From the NCBI RefSeq assembly GCF_018642165.1, contig NZ_JAHHZM010000018.1:33262-97261 (forward strand): 64,000 bases of DNA, in the 5' to 3' direction. Shown here piece by piece: positions 45,179-54,067 of this stretch; the first letter of the stretch is position 1, and each line of letters starts with the position of its first letter. The notes under the pieces were generated by a model. That model was not told the origin of the DNA. It saw only the letters and a list, made by a program, of their open reading frames with translations, and made no database searches. A program made the translations under genes and the position numbers. The stretch is from Echinicola shivajiensis. Lineage in GTDB: Bacteria > Bacteroidota > Bacteroidia > Cytophagales > Cyclobacteriaceae.

Positions 45179-47075
45179 TTATGGCCACCAAATTTACTCC
45201 GAGGTTTTCCCTTATCTTGGCCTTTTTTAAAGGCTCATTTATATAGGTGCCTGAATCTCTGCCTACTCTGAGGCTGACAAAATTAATTTCAGGAAGATCG
45301 ATATTTAATCTATCCCTTCCTTTCGTCAAAGGAGACCTAAACATCGCATAATTATCCGACCTCACTTCTTCAGTAAAGTCTTCTATTTCATCTTTGGCAA
45401 TCAGGTATTTGTTTAATACGCGAGTGAAAATTTCAATGGAAGTTTCAAACTCTTCAGGAATGACTTCATTGGCACCCATGGACAGGTTGTCGGAGATTTC
45501 ATTTACATACCTGGTTCTGACAATAATCGAAGCGTTTTGGCTTAATTGACGTATGGCGGCAATAATGTTTTTTGTGGCATCACTGTTGGATATGGCAATT
45601 ACTATTACCCTTGCTCGGTGAATATTAACATGTTTTAAGACTGTTTCATTGGAAGCATTACCAAAGATAATTGGCTCTCCTTTTTCAGCCTCGACCTTAA
45701 CTGTTTCAGGGTTCATTTCTATGATGGCATAAGGAATGTTTGCCCTTTTTGCTGCTTTGGAAAGGTTTCGTCCATTAAGTCCATAACCTATGATGACCAG
45801 ATGATCAGTCAATTCATCACCGCCGATATTGGCCATGGAAATACTTTCAGTGCTTCGTACAAAATGGGTTTTTAGGCTTTTTGGCAAAGGAAGGTTGACG
45901 AGCTTATAGGAAAGCTTTTCCCTATTGTTCAATATAAAAGGCGTGATGGCCATGGTCAATATCGAAACAGCCAAGAAGTATTGGTAGTTAGTTGCATCCA
46001 AAAGTTCATTTTCCATACCTACTTTCGCCAAGAGCAAGGAGAATTCCCCAATTTGGAATATGGAAAAAGCGACCATAAAAGCTTCCCTAAAACTCATCCC
46101 TAGTGCTTTGACCGATATGGTGGTCATGATAAATTTAGAGAGGAAGACCATTAGGACTATGATTAAAATGACCAGTATATTCTGAAAGAGAAAACTGACA
46201 TCAAATAACATTCCTACAGATACAAAGAAAAAGCTAAGGAAGATCTCACGGAAAGGAAGAATTTTTCCTGTAGCGTGGTGCCTATAGTCTGATTCAGAGA
46301 TGATCAAGCCAGCCAAAAAGGCTCCCAGCCCCAAGGAAAGTCCCAATAGGGAGGTTAAAAAGGCTACAGAAAAGCAGGTTACAATGATGCTTAATAGGAA
46401 TAGCTCCTCGTTTCTGGTTCTTGCTATCCTATACAATAGATTAGGTACCAAGTATTTTGCAGAAAGGATGGTGATGATAACTACCAAGGCACCCTTGAAC
46501 AGCATAAGTAACAAAGAAAGGGCAATATTTTCTGACTCGCCAGCTAGCATTGGAGTCAATAACATCATTGGTACGATTATGATGTCCTGAAATATGAGAA
46601 TGGCCAAAATAGTTTTCCCAGATAGATTGTTTACCTGACCTCCTTCCTGTAATAACTTTAAGACGATGGCAGTACTACTTAGGGCTAGAAGGAATCCAAT
46701 AAAGACGGCTACATTCCAATCAAAACCGAAAAGATTAGCCAATAGAGCTGTGACCAAGATGGTAAGCCCTACTTGTAAAGAACCTCCAATGAACACCGCT
46801 TTCTTTATAGACATCAAGCTTTTTAGGGAAAATTCCATACCTATGACAAACAGCAAGAGAATAACACCTATTTCACTGAGTACATCTACTGTGGTGGAGG
46901 TATTTACCAGTGAAAGCCCATAAGGGCCTGCGAGAGCGCCAGTAAATAAGAAACCAATAATGGTAGGCACTTTCAACCGCATGAAAAGCAAGATCACCAG
47001 TGTTGCCAATCCGAAAATAATAACGATGTCCTGCAACATTGGAAGTTGTGCGGCAGCTAATAAAGAATAAATCAT
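45054..47075 (-). CDS. CPA2-family monovalent cation:proton antiporter with RCK domains (KefB-like)
   Basis: A 673-residue protein with about twelve TM helices (residues 10-390), including GFLLALSSTAIVLKLLQEGG and LAILIFQDIIIVPMMLL, typical of CPA2/KefB exchangers. A TrkA-N Rossmann domain follows (LVIIGYGLNGRNLSKAAKRA) and a TrkA-C domain near the end (NLVAIKRDGKTSSKIDGDTKLQLGDVVYVVG, cited in part). It should exchange K+ or Na+ for H+ under ligand control through the RCK part. The last ~40 codons lie in a 226-bp sequence also found at 43120-43344. The gene itself is intact. Confidence 0.93.
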   Translation of the reverse strand: MIYSLLAAAQLPMLQDIVIIFGLATLVILLFMRLKVPTIIGFLFTGALAGPYGLSLVNTSTTVDVLSEIGVILLLFVIGMEFSLKSLMSIKKAVFIGGSLQVGLTILVTALLANLFGFDWNVAVFIGFLLALSSTAIVLKLLQEGGQVNNLSGKTILAILIFQDIIIVPMMLLTPMLAGESENIALSLLLMLFKGALVVIITILSAKYLVPNLLYRIARTRNEELFLLSIIVTCFSVAFLTSLLGLSLGLGAFLAGLIISESDYRHHATGKILPFREIFLSFFFVSVGMLFDVSFLFQNILVILIIVLMVFLSKFIMTTISVKALGMSFREAFMVAFSIFQIGEFSLLLAKVGMENELLDATNYQYFLAVSILTMAITPFILNNREKLSYKLVNLPLPKSLKTHFVRSTESISMANIGGDELTDHLVIIGYGLNGRNLSKAAKRANIPYAIIEMNPETVKVEAEKGEPIIFGNASNETVLKHVNIHRARVIVIAISNSDATKNIIAAIRQLSQNASIIVRTRYVNEISDNLSMGANEVIPEEFETSIEIFTRVLNKYLIAKDEIEDFTEEVRSDNYAMFRSPLTKGRDRLNIDLPEINFVSLRVGRDSGTYINEPLKKAKIRENLGVNLVAIKRDGKTSSKIDGDTKLQLGDVVYVVGKPDALNQFEMEVKEK

Positions 47076-47162
47076 TGATGGTAAAATAAAAGCTTAAGTG
47101 ATTACTGCTTTAAAAATACAACATCATCCATGAATTACATAAAAAGTGAAGATATTCTCAGA

Positions 47163-47657
47163 TTAATAGGCAAAGCCCCATTTTTTGTAAATCATATGCA
47201 TCAACCAAGCAGGACCTATCAATAAGAACTGAATGTCTTTGAGAAATGATGGTTTTTTACCTTCGATTTTGTGTCCATAAAATTGAAAAATCCAAGATGC
47301 AAAAAAAATAGTTATACTGATTGCCCAAAGTGGAATAGGAGATATTATGGTGATCAGGTTACATAGAAAAACACAGAGAGAAACGAACAAAAACATGCCC
47401 AAGGATAAGGGGGGAGATAAAGAATAGTAATAAAACAGTACAAGAATAAGAGCAAAGGTGGCCCAGTTGGCAAAAGGACCAAGATAATCAATTAAAAAAT
47501 CAATAGGACCTACAGGGATACTAAAAATCAGTCCCACGATACTGAAGAATATAGCTGGCACGCATATCCAATGTATTTTTTTGTTAATTGGATTTTGGTG
47601 ACTTCTTCCATATTCCTGAAGTAATTGATCTATTTTTCTAGTTGTGGTCTGGGGCAT
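47163..47657 (-). CDS. Mpo1-like (DUF962) membrane protein
   Basis: A 164-residue protein with four hydrophobic helices. Conserved family signatures are YGRSHQNPINKKIHWICVP near the N-terminus and IFQFYGHKIEGKKPSF with DIQFLLIGPAWLM near the C-terminus. These include the His residues that bind Fe(II) in yeast Mpo1, a dioxygenase acting on 2-hydroxy fatty acids. Bacteroidota membranes carry hydroxy fatty acids, so a lipid role is plausible (inference). It lies 87 bp upstream of the antiporter gene on the same strand. Confidence 0.87.
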   Translation of the reverse strand: MPQTTTRKIDQLLQEYGRSHQNPINKKIHWICVPAIFFSIVGLIFSIPVGPIDFLIDYLGPFANWATFALILVLFYYYSLSPPLSLGMFLFVSLCVFLCNLITIISPIPLWAISITIFFASWIFQFYGHKIEGKKPSFLKDIQFLLIGPAWLMHMIYKKWGFAY

Positions 47658-47735
47658 CGTATAGAATTTGGTACGGTTAACACTTTCTATTAATTTAAGG
47701 AATCTTAATCAAAAAATTAATTTACCCATCCATAT

Positions 47736-48851
47736 ATGTTAAGTTACTGGGAGAAGAAAAACCTTATAAATTATGATTTAGTGGTTGTTGGAGCGAGCTT
47801 TGTAGGCTTATCTACAGCGATCCATTATAAAGAGAATTTTCCTGGTAGGTCTGTTTTGGTGTTGGAAAGGGGAGTTTTCCCCAGTGGAGCCAGTACCAGG
47901 AATGCAGGGTTTGCTTGTTTTGGAAGCCTTACAGAAATTTTGGATGATTTAGAAAAGACTTCAGAGGAAACAGTTTTTGATTTGGTTGTAAAGCGAAGGC
48001 TTGGACTTAAAAATATCAGAAGTGTTTTTGGGGACGAGGCATTGGACTATGTTTCAACGGGAGGCTTTGACCTTATAAGGCCCCAAGATGAATCCTGCCT
48101 GGAGAAAATGAACTATGTAAATAGTATGCTTAGGACTGTTTTTGGAGGGGAAGTCTTTGAAATGGCCAATCCAAAAAGTTTTGGCTTTGGACCGGAAATA
48201 TCCCATTTAGTGAAAAACAGGTATGAGGGCCAATTGGATCCAGCAAAGTACCTTAAATGCCTTTGGCAAAAGTGCAGGGAATTGCATATAAATATTCTTA
48301 CAGGTGCTGAGGTAAAAAGCTTGGATGAAGAATCATGCAAAGTCCATGTTCAATCTTTTTATGATGAGGACATTGTTTTCCAGGGAAGGTTGCTTGCTGT
48401 TTGTACCAATGCCTTTGTGAACCAATTGGTAGAAGGATTGGACATAAAGCCTGGAAGAGGGATGATTATGGTAAGTGAATTTATCCCAGAGTTTCCATGG
48501 GAAGGTACTTTCCATATGGATAAGGGATATGTTTATTTTAGGAATGTTGACAGCAGACTGCTGATAGGAGGTGGAAGAAATTTGGATGAAGTTACAGAAA
48601 TGACCACTGAACGTGGGATAAACAGTATCATTAAAGCCTATCTGGAAGAGCAAGTAAAGAATATAGTTTTTCCCGGGAAAGACCTTGTATGGGAAAGCGA
48701 GTGGTCTGGGGCAATGGCTTTTGGTGAAATGAAAAGGCCTATTATACAACAGGTTAATGCACGGGTTGCAGTAGGTGTACGACTAGGAGGGATGGGAGTT
48801 GCCATTGGATGGGAGGCAGGAAAGGAGCTTGCCAATCTCCTAGGCTCTTAA
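47736..48851 (+). CDS. FAD-dependent oxidoreductase (DAO family)
   Basis: A 371-residue cytoplasmic enzyme. The dinucleotide-binding motif is a variant, VVGASFVGLSTAIHY (GxSxxG in place of GxGxxG), followed by LVLERGVFPSGASTRNAGFACFG (cited in part), typical of glycine/D-amino-acid oxidase-like proteins. The C-terminal FAD region includes LLIGGGRNLDEVT and VGVRLGGMGVAIGWEAGK. It probably oxidises a small amine or amino acid, but substrate is not readable. It precedes an NhaC antiporter gene by 56 bp, possibly as one operon. Confidence 0.85.
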   Translation: MLSYWEKKNLINYDLVVVGASFVGLSTAIHYKENFPGRSVLVLERGVFPSGASTRNAGFACFGSLTEILDDLEKTSEETVFDLVVKRRLGLKNIRSVFGDEALDYVSTGGFDLIRPQDESCLEKMNYVNSMLRTVFGGEVFEMANPKSFGFGPEISHLVKNRYEGQLDPAKYLKCLWQKCRELHINILTGAEVKSLDEESCKVHVQSFYDEDIVFQGRLLAVCTNAFVNQLVEGLDIKPGRGMIMVSEFIPEFPWEGTFHMDKGYVYFRNVDSRLLIGGGRNLDEVTEMTTERGINSIIKAYLEEQVKNIVFPGKDLVWESEWSGAMAFGEMKRPIIQQVNARVAVGVRLGGMGVAIGWEAGKELANLLGS

Positions 48852-48907
48852 AAAAATCATATTTTTTGTTAATTTTGACTTTCTAATATTATTCTGATAC
48901 AATATCA

Positions 48908-50389
48908 ATGACCAATCTTCAAAGAAAGCCCAGTTTGGGAGAGGCTTTAGTCCCTATTATATTTCTGATACTATTATTGGTGATCAATATCCGAATTTTC
49001 GGAACTGATAGCTTATCAGGTTCCAACCAAATGGTCTTGATAATTTCATCTGCAGTTGCTGGCTTGGTGGCTATCCTCAGGCTAAAAATTGGCTGGGAAC
49101 CTCTCCAGGAAGGCATTGTGAATAGTATTGGAGCAGCGATGCCTTCCATACTTATTTTACTTTTGATTGGGGCTTTGGCAGGGACATGGTTGCTTAGTGG
49201 TATTGTTCCGGCCATGATTTATTATGGACTGCAGATCTTAAGTCCCGGGATATTTTTAATAGCAGCCTGTGTGGTAAGTGCTATTGTTTCTATTGCCACA
49301 GGGAGTAGTTGGACAACAGTTGCCACTGTTGGAGTGGCCTTATTGGGGATAGGCAAAGCACTTGGTTTTGAGGAGGGAGTTATAGCAGGAGCTATTATTT
49401 CTGGAGCTTATTTTGGTGATAAAATGTCTCCACTTTCTGATACGACTAATCTTGCGCCGGCTATGGCTGGGACAGACCTTTTCACCCATATCAGGCATAT
49501 GACCAAAACGACTACTCCATCTATTTTGATCACATTGGGGATCTTCGGTGTCATGGGCTATACCATTAGTGCAGAGGGGTCGGTAGATCAGGTTAAGGGG
49601 ATTTCTGAGGTGATTTCTGATAAATTCAATATTTCCGGTTGGTTGTTTATAGTTCCAGTATTGGTTTTGGGTATGATCGTAAAAAAGGTGCCTGCAGTCC
49701 CAGCACTTCTTGCTGGGGCTTTATTAGGCGGAGTCTTTGCCGTAATTTTCCAGCCGCAAATTATTCAGACCATAGCAGATGAAGCAGGTACTGATTATGC
49801 TTACCAGTCTTTTAAGGCTGTGATGATGGCACTTTATGGAGATATTAGTGTTGTAACTAGTAATGAGATGGTTAATGATCTTTTATCCACTGGAGGTATG
49901 GCAGGAATGTTGAATACCATTTGGTTGATCATCAGTGCTATGATATTTGGAGGGATAATGGAGAAAAGTGGAATGCTAATTGTGATCGCAGAAGCAGTGA
50001 TTGCTAAGGTGCATTCATTAGGCTCGTTAATAGCCTCTACTGCTGCTACCTGCGTTTTCTTTAACCTTACCACCTCGGATCAATACTTGGCCATTTTGGT
50101 GCCAGGAAGGATGTATGCAGATATTTACAAGAAAAGAGGTTTGAAGGGAGAGAATCTGAGCAGGACGCTTGAGGACAGCGCAACAGTAACTTCCGTTTTG
50201 GTACCTTGGAATACCTGCGGAGCCACGCAGGCTTCAGTTTTGGGCGTGGCAACCATGACTTATGCACCTTATTGTTTTTTTAATATAATTAGCCCCTTTA
50301 TGACCATATTATATGGCTATTTGAAAATGGGGATTAATTATTATACAGAAGAAGAAATGAGAGAAATTCAAAAAGAACTGGCTGTATGA
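48908..50389 (+). CDS. NhaC-family Na+/H+ antiporter
   Basis: A 493-residue protein with about twelve TM helices. Signatures include SIATGSSWTTVATVGVALLG, ISGAYFGDKMSPLSDTTNLA (the NhaC core with conserved polar and acidic residues), NLTTSDQYLAILVPGRMYAD and LVPWNTCGATQASVLGVATM. It exchanges Na+ (possibly coupled to malate/lactate in relatives) for protons across the inner membrane. The stop overlaps the start of the exonuclease gene by 4 bp, so the two are coupled. Confidence 0.93.
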   Translation: MTNLQRKPSLGEALVPIIFLILLLVINIRIFGTDSLSGSNQMVLIISSAVAGLVAILRLKIGWEPLQEGIVNSIGAAMPSILILLLIGALAGTWLLSGIVPAMIYYGLQILSPGIFLIAACVVSAIVSIATGSSWTTVATVGVALLGIGKALGFEEGVIAGAIISGAYFGDKMSPLSDTTNLAPAMAGTDLFTHIRHMTKTTTPSILITLGIFGVMGYTISAEGSVDQVKGISEVISDKFNISGWLFIVPVLVLGMIVKKVPAVPALLAGALLGGVFAVIFQPQIIQTIADEAGTDYAYQSFKAVMMALYGDISVVTSNEMVNDLLSTGGMAGMLNTIWLIISAMIFGGIMEKSGMLIVIAEAVIAKVHSLGSLIASTAATCVFFNLTTSDQYLAILVPGRMYADIYKKRGLKGENLSRTLEDSATVTSVLVPWNTCGATQASVLGVATMTYAPYCFFNIISPFMTILYGYLKMGINYYTEEEMREIQKELAV

Positions 50390-50991
50390 TACCTTTTAAA
50401 ATTGCAAAAGAACAAGTGAATGAATTGCCCTTAGGACATTTTGAGGGGGATATTGTGCTTATTGAAGATGAGAACCTTGTTTCTGAAGCTATTGAAGAGC
50501 TTAGGAAATATAGGTTGATTGGCTTCGATACTGAAACCCGCCCATCTTTTAGAAAAGGGGTGAAATATGATGTTTCCTTGTTGCAATTATCTACACCTGA
50601 GAAGGCCTTTTTGTTCCGTTTAAACCATGTAGGATTTCCATATGAGGTGAAGACGCTCTTGGAAGATCCGAACAGGGTGAAAATCGGTGCCGCTGTGAGG
50701 GATGATATCAAAGCCTTGAAAAAGTTGGATCCATCCTTTAAACAAGCCAGTTTCTTTGATTTGAATGAGGAACTAAAAAAGGTGGGTTTTCATAATGTAG
50801 GGGTAAGAAATCTCAGCGCCATGGTCCTGAATATTAGGATTTCAAAATCTGAGCAAGTTTCCAATTGGGAGGCAGAGAAATTAAGTAAAAAACAGCAGCT
50901 TTATGCAGCAACCGATGCTTGGGCATGTCTTGAGATTTTCGAAGAACTATACAAAAAGGGCTATTTGGATGAGTTGTTTTCTAATCAGTAA
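50386..50991 (+). CDS. 3'-5' exonuclease, DEDDy type (RNase D/WRN-like)
   Basis: A 201-residue single-domain enzyme. The Exo motifs are visible: LIGFDTETRPSF (Exo I, Asp and Glu), VKIGAAVRDDIKAL (Exo II) and LYAATDAWACLEIFEEL (Exo III, Tyr-x3-Asp). There is no HRDC domain, so it is a stand-alone exonuclease acting on RNA or DNA ends. It overlaps the NhaC gene by 4 bp and the convergent YigZ gene by 11 bp. Confidence 0.9.
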   Translation: MIPFKIAKEQVNELPLGHFEGDIVLIEDENLVSEAIEELRKYRLIGFDTETRPSFRKGVKYDVSLLQLSTPEKAFLFRLNHVGFPYEVKTLLEDPNRVKIGAAVRDDIKALKKLDPSFKQASFFDLNEELKKVGFHNVGVRNLSAMVLNIRISKSEQVSNWEAEKLSKKQQLYAATDAWACLEIFEELYKKGYLDELFSNQ

Positions 50992-51583
50992 GTTTAACGG
51001 AATTGATATTGGTTAATTTTTCCATAACTTCTTCATAAAGGGAGGCTCTAATAGAAAGATGCATTAGGCAGGTATTGTCAAATTCCTGCTTTTTTATTTC
51101 CAGGTCATAATCTTTGATCAGTTTCATGACATCGTTCATGTCCAGGTAATCAAAATTAAACTTGACTGATTCCTTGACTATGGCCGTAATGATTTGACCG
51201 TTTGTTATGGCCTCGGCAGCAGCTGTTTTATAGGCATGGATAAGGCCTCCAACACCCAGTTTAGTGCCGCCAAAATACCTAACAACCACCACCAGTGCAT
51301 TGCTCAGATTGTTGGATCTTAATTGCCCGAGAATAGGGTCACCAGCAGAATGGTTAGGTTCCCCGTCGTCATTGGCGCGGAACTGTTCTTGATCCTTTCC
51401 TAGGATATAGGCATAGCAATGATGCCTAGCATCATAATATTTCTTTTTTAAAGCTTCAATATTTTCTTTGATTTCCTCTTCATCCTGGACAGGGTAGGCA
51501 AAAGCTAAAAACTTACTGCCTTTTTCCTTATAAAGTCCCTCGGATTCCCCTTCCAGGGTAAAAAAAGTATCTTCTGCTTTCAT
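50981..51583 (-). CDS. YigZ/IMPACT family protein (UPF0029)
   Basis: A 200-residue protein with the UPF0029 core: RHHCYAYILGKDQEQFRANDDGEP, then SAGDPILGQLRSNNLSNAL and VVVVRYFGGTKLGVGGLIHAY (cited in parts), and a ferredoxin-like DUF1949 C-terminal domain. The family includes E. coli YigZ and eukaryotic IMPACT, linked to translation control, but its bacterial role is not settled. The gene overlaps the convergent exonuclease gene by 11 bp. Confidence 0.93.
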   Translation of the reverse strand: MKAEDTFFTLEGESEGLYKEKGSKFLAFAYPVQDEEEIKENIEALKKKYYDARHHCYAYILGKDQEQFRANDDGEPNHSAGDPILGQLRSNNLSNALVVVVRYFGGTKLGVGGLIHAYKTAAAEAITNGQIITAIVKESVKFNFDYLDMNDVMKLIKDYDLEIKKQEFDNTCLMHLSIRASLYEEVMEKLTNINSVKLTD

Positions 51584-51799
51584 ATTTATTGATCCTCTAT
51601 CTTCGTCAAGCAGCCAAAAGTAAAACCTCTTTTATGGATAGACAAAAATATTGGCCAATAATGCCCTTAATTTTGATGAAATGGAATATTTGAAAAAGCT
51701 ATTCTAATTCTTTATACTTAAAGTAAGGAGGCATGGTGAAAATATTTAAATTAGCCACTGGTATTATAATTTAAGAAAGCGATATACTTAGTAATTAGA

Positions 51800-52201
51800 A
51801 TGGTTGAACCTTATGTTTTTTCTTTGGGAGCAGTGAAGCGTGATTCTGGAGATCTTTGTTTTTGGAGCCAGGAAATTTTTCCTTTTGAAGTAGCGCGTTC
51901 TTTTTGGATAACAGGGGTACCGGCAGGTGAGAAAAGAGGTGTGCATGCTCATTATTCTGATGAACAGATCACCATATGTTTGCAGGGCAAGGTAAGCGTG
52001 GACTTAGAGGATTTAGAAGGTGTCAAATATCAGTTTGAATTGGATAATCCGGCTGAAGCCCTTTATTTACCCTCCTTGGTGTGGTCCAGTTTTACTTTCG
52101 ACGCCAATAGTATCTTATTGGTATTCTCCAGTAAACCTTTCTCAGAAGCCGATTATATCAGAAATAAAGTTGATTTTGAAAAACTCCAAAATGGATCCTA
52201 A
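51800..52201 (+). CDS. WxcM/FdtA-like cupin, nucleotide-sugar ketoisomerase family
   Basis: A 133-residue single cupin domain. RGVHAHYSDEQITICLQGKV supplies the His-rich active-site strand seen in the FdtA/QdtA 3,4-ketoisomerases that act on dTDP-4-keto-6-deoxyglucose, and ALYLPSLVWSSFTF is the family's second conserved block. Its stop overlaps the next gene by 11 bp. With a GNAT/FemAB-like protein and a GT2 enzyme following, it probably works on a surface-glycan sugar. Confidence 0.85.
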   Translation: MVEPYVFSLGAVKRDSGDLCFWSQEIFPFEVARSFWITGVPAGEKRGVHAHYSDEQITICLQGKVSVDLEDLEGVKYQFELDNPAEALYLPSLVWSSFTFDANSILLVFSSKPFSEADYIRNKVDFEKLQNGS

Positions 52202-53102
52202 GAACTATGATTTTGTAATTCATGAAGATCCGATGGATGTCCATGATTACTTTTTGCAAGAAGGAATATTGGCAAAGGGAGACAGGTATTTTTGTGCCAA
52301 GCTTCTCAAGAAAAACAAGAGCAAAATGATACTGTATTTCGTATTGCTCCCAGACGGTCAGGCTGTATCACTTAAAAACACACCTTTTGGTGGCTTTTGG
52401 GTGGAGAAAAAAGTATCCTCTGAAGCTGTCCAGTATTTTTTAGAGGAATTGATCATTGGTTTAAAATCCCTTTCTTGCAGGTCTTTTAAATTGGTGCAGG
52501 CTCCAGATCTGTATGAAAGTAATAACCCCCTGATTCATTATATCCTATCTTCCATGGGTTTTGTTCTTAAGGGAATGCTTTTGCACCAATTCTTAGAAGA
52601 CAGGAAAATTATCAAGGGCTTATTAATGGCCAAAATTCCCAAGCATAAAAAGAAGATGAAAAAACTCGGCTATACAACGGAGCTTGGAAGCATTGAGAAT
52701 TTCAATTTTTTGAAGGATGTCAAGCAGTGGCGTAAGATCAGGGGCCATGAATACAATGTAAAAGAAGAAAGTTTGATCAATCAGATCAGTAGTTTCCCTG
52801 ATCGATATTTTTTGATTTCAATTTATCAAGACGGAATACCTGTTTCCCATGTGCTGTGTGTGAAGTTGACCAGTAATAGCCTGTATTATTACCTTCCGGC
52901 TATTAATCCCCATATTCAGGTGGCTTATAGTGGAGAAGCCATGATCTTGGAAGTTATACAGCTGGGAGATAGTTTGGGAGTTGATTTTATTGATTTTGGC
53001 TCTTCAGACCTTGATGGGGAGGCAAACCATAGTCTCATCCGTTTCAAAAGTAAATTTGCCAATGCCAATGCCAATAAATTAACTTGGGTTTTAGAGCTCT
53101 AA
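52191..53102 (+). CDS. FemAB-like / GNAT_6 acyltransferase
   Basis: A 303-residue protein from the ATG at 52191, inside the end of the previous gene. The upstream in-frame start at 52020 lies within the cupin gene and is rejected. It has two GNAT-like halves: an N-terminal half with LVQAPDLYESNNPLIHYIL and a C-terminal GNAT_6 domain with RKIRGHEYNVKEESLI, RYFLISIYQDGIPVSHVLCV and FIDFGSSDLDGEANHSLIRF. Such proteins transfer acyl or aminoacyl groups in surface-polymer synthesis. Overlap with its neighbours implies translational coupling. Confidence 0.8.
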   Translation: MDPKNYDFVIHEDPMDVHDYFLQEGILAKGDRYFCAKLLKKNKSKMILYFVLLPDGQAVSLKNTPFGGFWVEKKVSSEAVQYFLEELIIGLKSLSCRSFKLVQAPDLYESNNPLIHYILSSMGFVLKGMLLHQFLEDRKIIKGLLMAKIPKHKKKMKKLGYTTELGSIENFNFLKDVKQWRKIRGHEYNVKEESLINQISSFPDRYFLISIYQDGIPVSHVLCVKLTSNSLYYYLPAINPHIQVAYSGEAMILEVIQLGDSLGVDFIDFGSSDLDGEANHSLIRFKSKFANANANKLTWVLEL

Positions 53103-53110
53103 AATTTAGG

Positions 53111-54067
53111 ATGGGAAAAGCATTGGTATCCATAATATGTATTTGTCATAATCAGGAAGATTTTGTTGTAGAGTCTCTTGATAGTGTACTAAGTCAATCA
53201 TACGATGCTTTGGAGCTCATCATTGTAGACAATGGCAGTACAGATGCTAGCAAAGGTAAAATCCATGCTTGGTTGAAGGAAAAAGAACTTCTAGATCAGG
53301 TAAGAACCATTTTTTATCCCAATGCTATCAATTATTGTCAGGTCTTTAATGAGGCCCTACGATTAGCAAATGGAGACTATATCATAGATCTTTCAGGGGA
53401 CGATGTGCTTTTTCCTGAGCATGTTGAATCGTCTGTAAAAGCCTTAGAAAGTACACCTATGTCTGCTTTGTGCTCTTCCAATGCAGTTTTGTATAATGAG
53501 GAAACGAAAAAGACATCTCGATTTTTTCCGTTTTCAAATAAATACCTGCCAGTCGATTGGAGACCCAATGGAAATGTTTATAGAGAGGTGGTCAGGAATT
53601 ACTGTTTGTGTACGCCAACAATGGTTTTTCGTTCGAGTATTTTAAAAAAGGAGGGAGGATATGATGAAAACTTGGTTTATGAGGACTTTGATATTATCGT
53701 GAGGCTTGCCCGAAAATATAGTTTTGCTTTTAGCCCTCATATTGGGGTGAAAAAAAGGCTGCATCAGGCCTCATTTGCTAGGGAACAATACAAAGCCCAT
53801 GCATCCAGAATGCTTTGGTCAACCTACAGCGTTTGTCAAAAGATTGCTGAAATGAATCAATCTAAAGAAGAGAATTTGGCCTTAGCATTCAGGTGCAAGC
53901 ATGAGGCAAAGCATGCCCTTGCCTCTGCAAATTTTGAGGTTGCTCAAAGTTTGTTGGAACTTGCCGGAAAATCAGGAGCGAAAGGGCTTGGTTTTATTTT
54001 TCTTAAAGCTTGGGCTTTCCTAAAATTTGATCTCTCCTTTGTCTATAGAGTTTACACTCAATCTTAA
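53111..54067 (+). CDS. Glycosyltransferase family 2
   Basis: A 318-residue protein from the ATG at 53111, nine bases after the previous stop. The GT-A fold is clear: VSIICICHNQEDFVVESLDS, LELIIVDNGSTDASKG, GDYIIDLSGDDVLFPEH (DxD-like metal site, here DD), and YDENLVYEDFDIIVRLAR. It transfers a sugar from a nucleotide donor, presumably to a surface glycan. Its end overlaps the convergent M16 gene by 4 bp. Confidence 0.9.
   Translation: MGKALVSIICICHNQEDFVVESLDSVLSQSYDALELIIVDNGSTDASKGKIHAWLKEKELLDQVRTIFYPNAINYCQVFNEALRLANGDYIIDLSGDDVLFPEHVESSVKALESTPMSALCSSNAVLYNEETKKTSRFFPFSNKYLPVDWRPNGNVYREVVRNYCLCTPTMVFRSSILKKEGGYDENLVYEDFDIIVRLARKYSFAFSPHIGVKKRLHQASFAREQYKAHASRMLWSTYSVCQKIAEMNQSKEENLALAFRCKHEAKHALASANFEVAQSLLELAGKSGAKGLGFIFLKAWAFLKFDLSFVYRVYTQS

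Noticed and set aside
52020..52190. Extended start for the FemAB-like protein
   Set aside because: It lies entirely inside the cupin gene in another frame and adds non-family residues.
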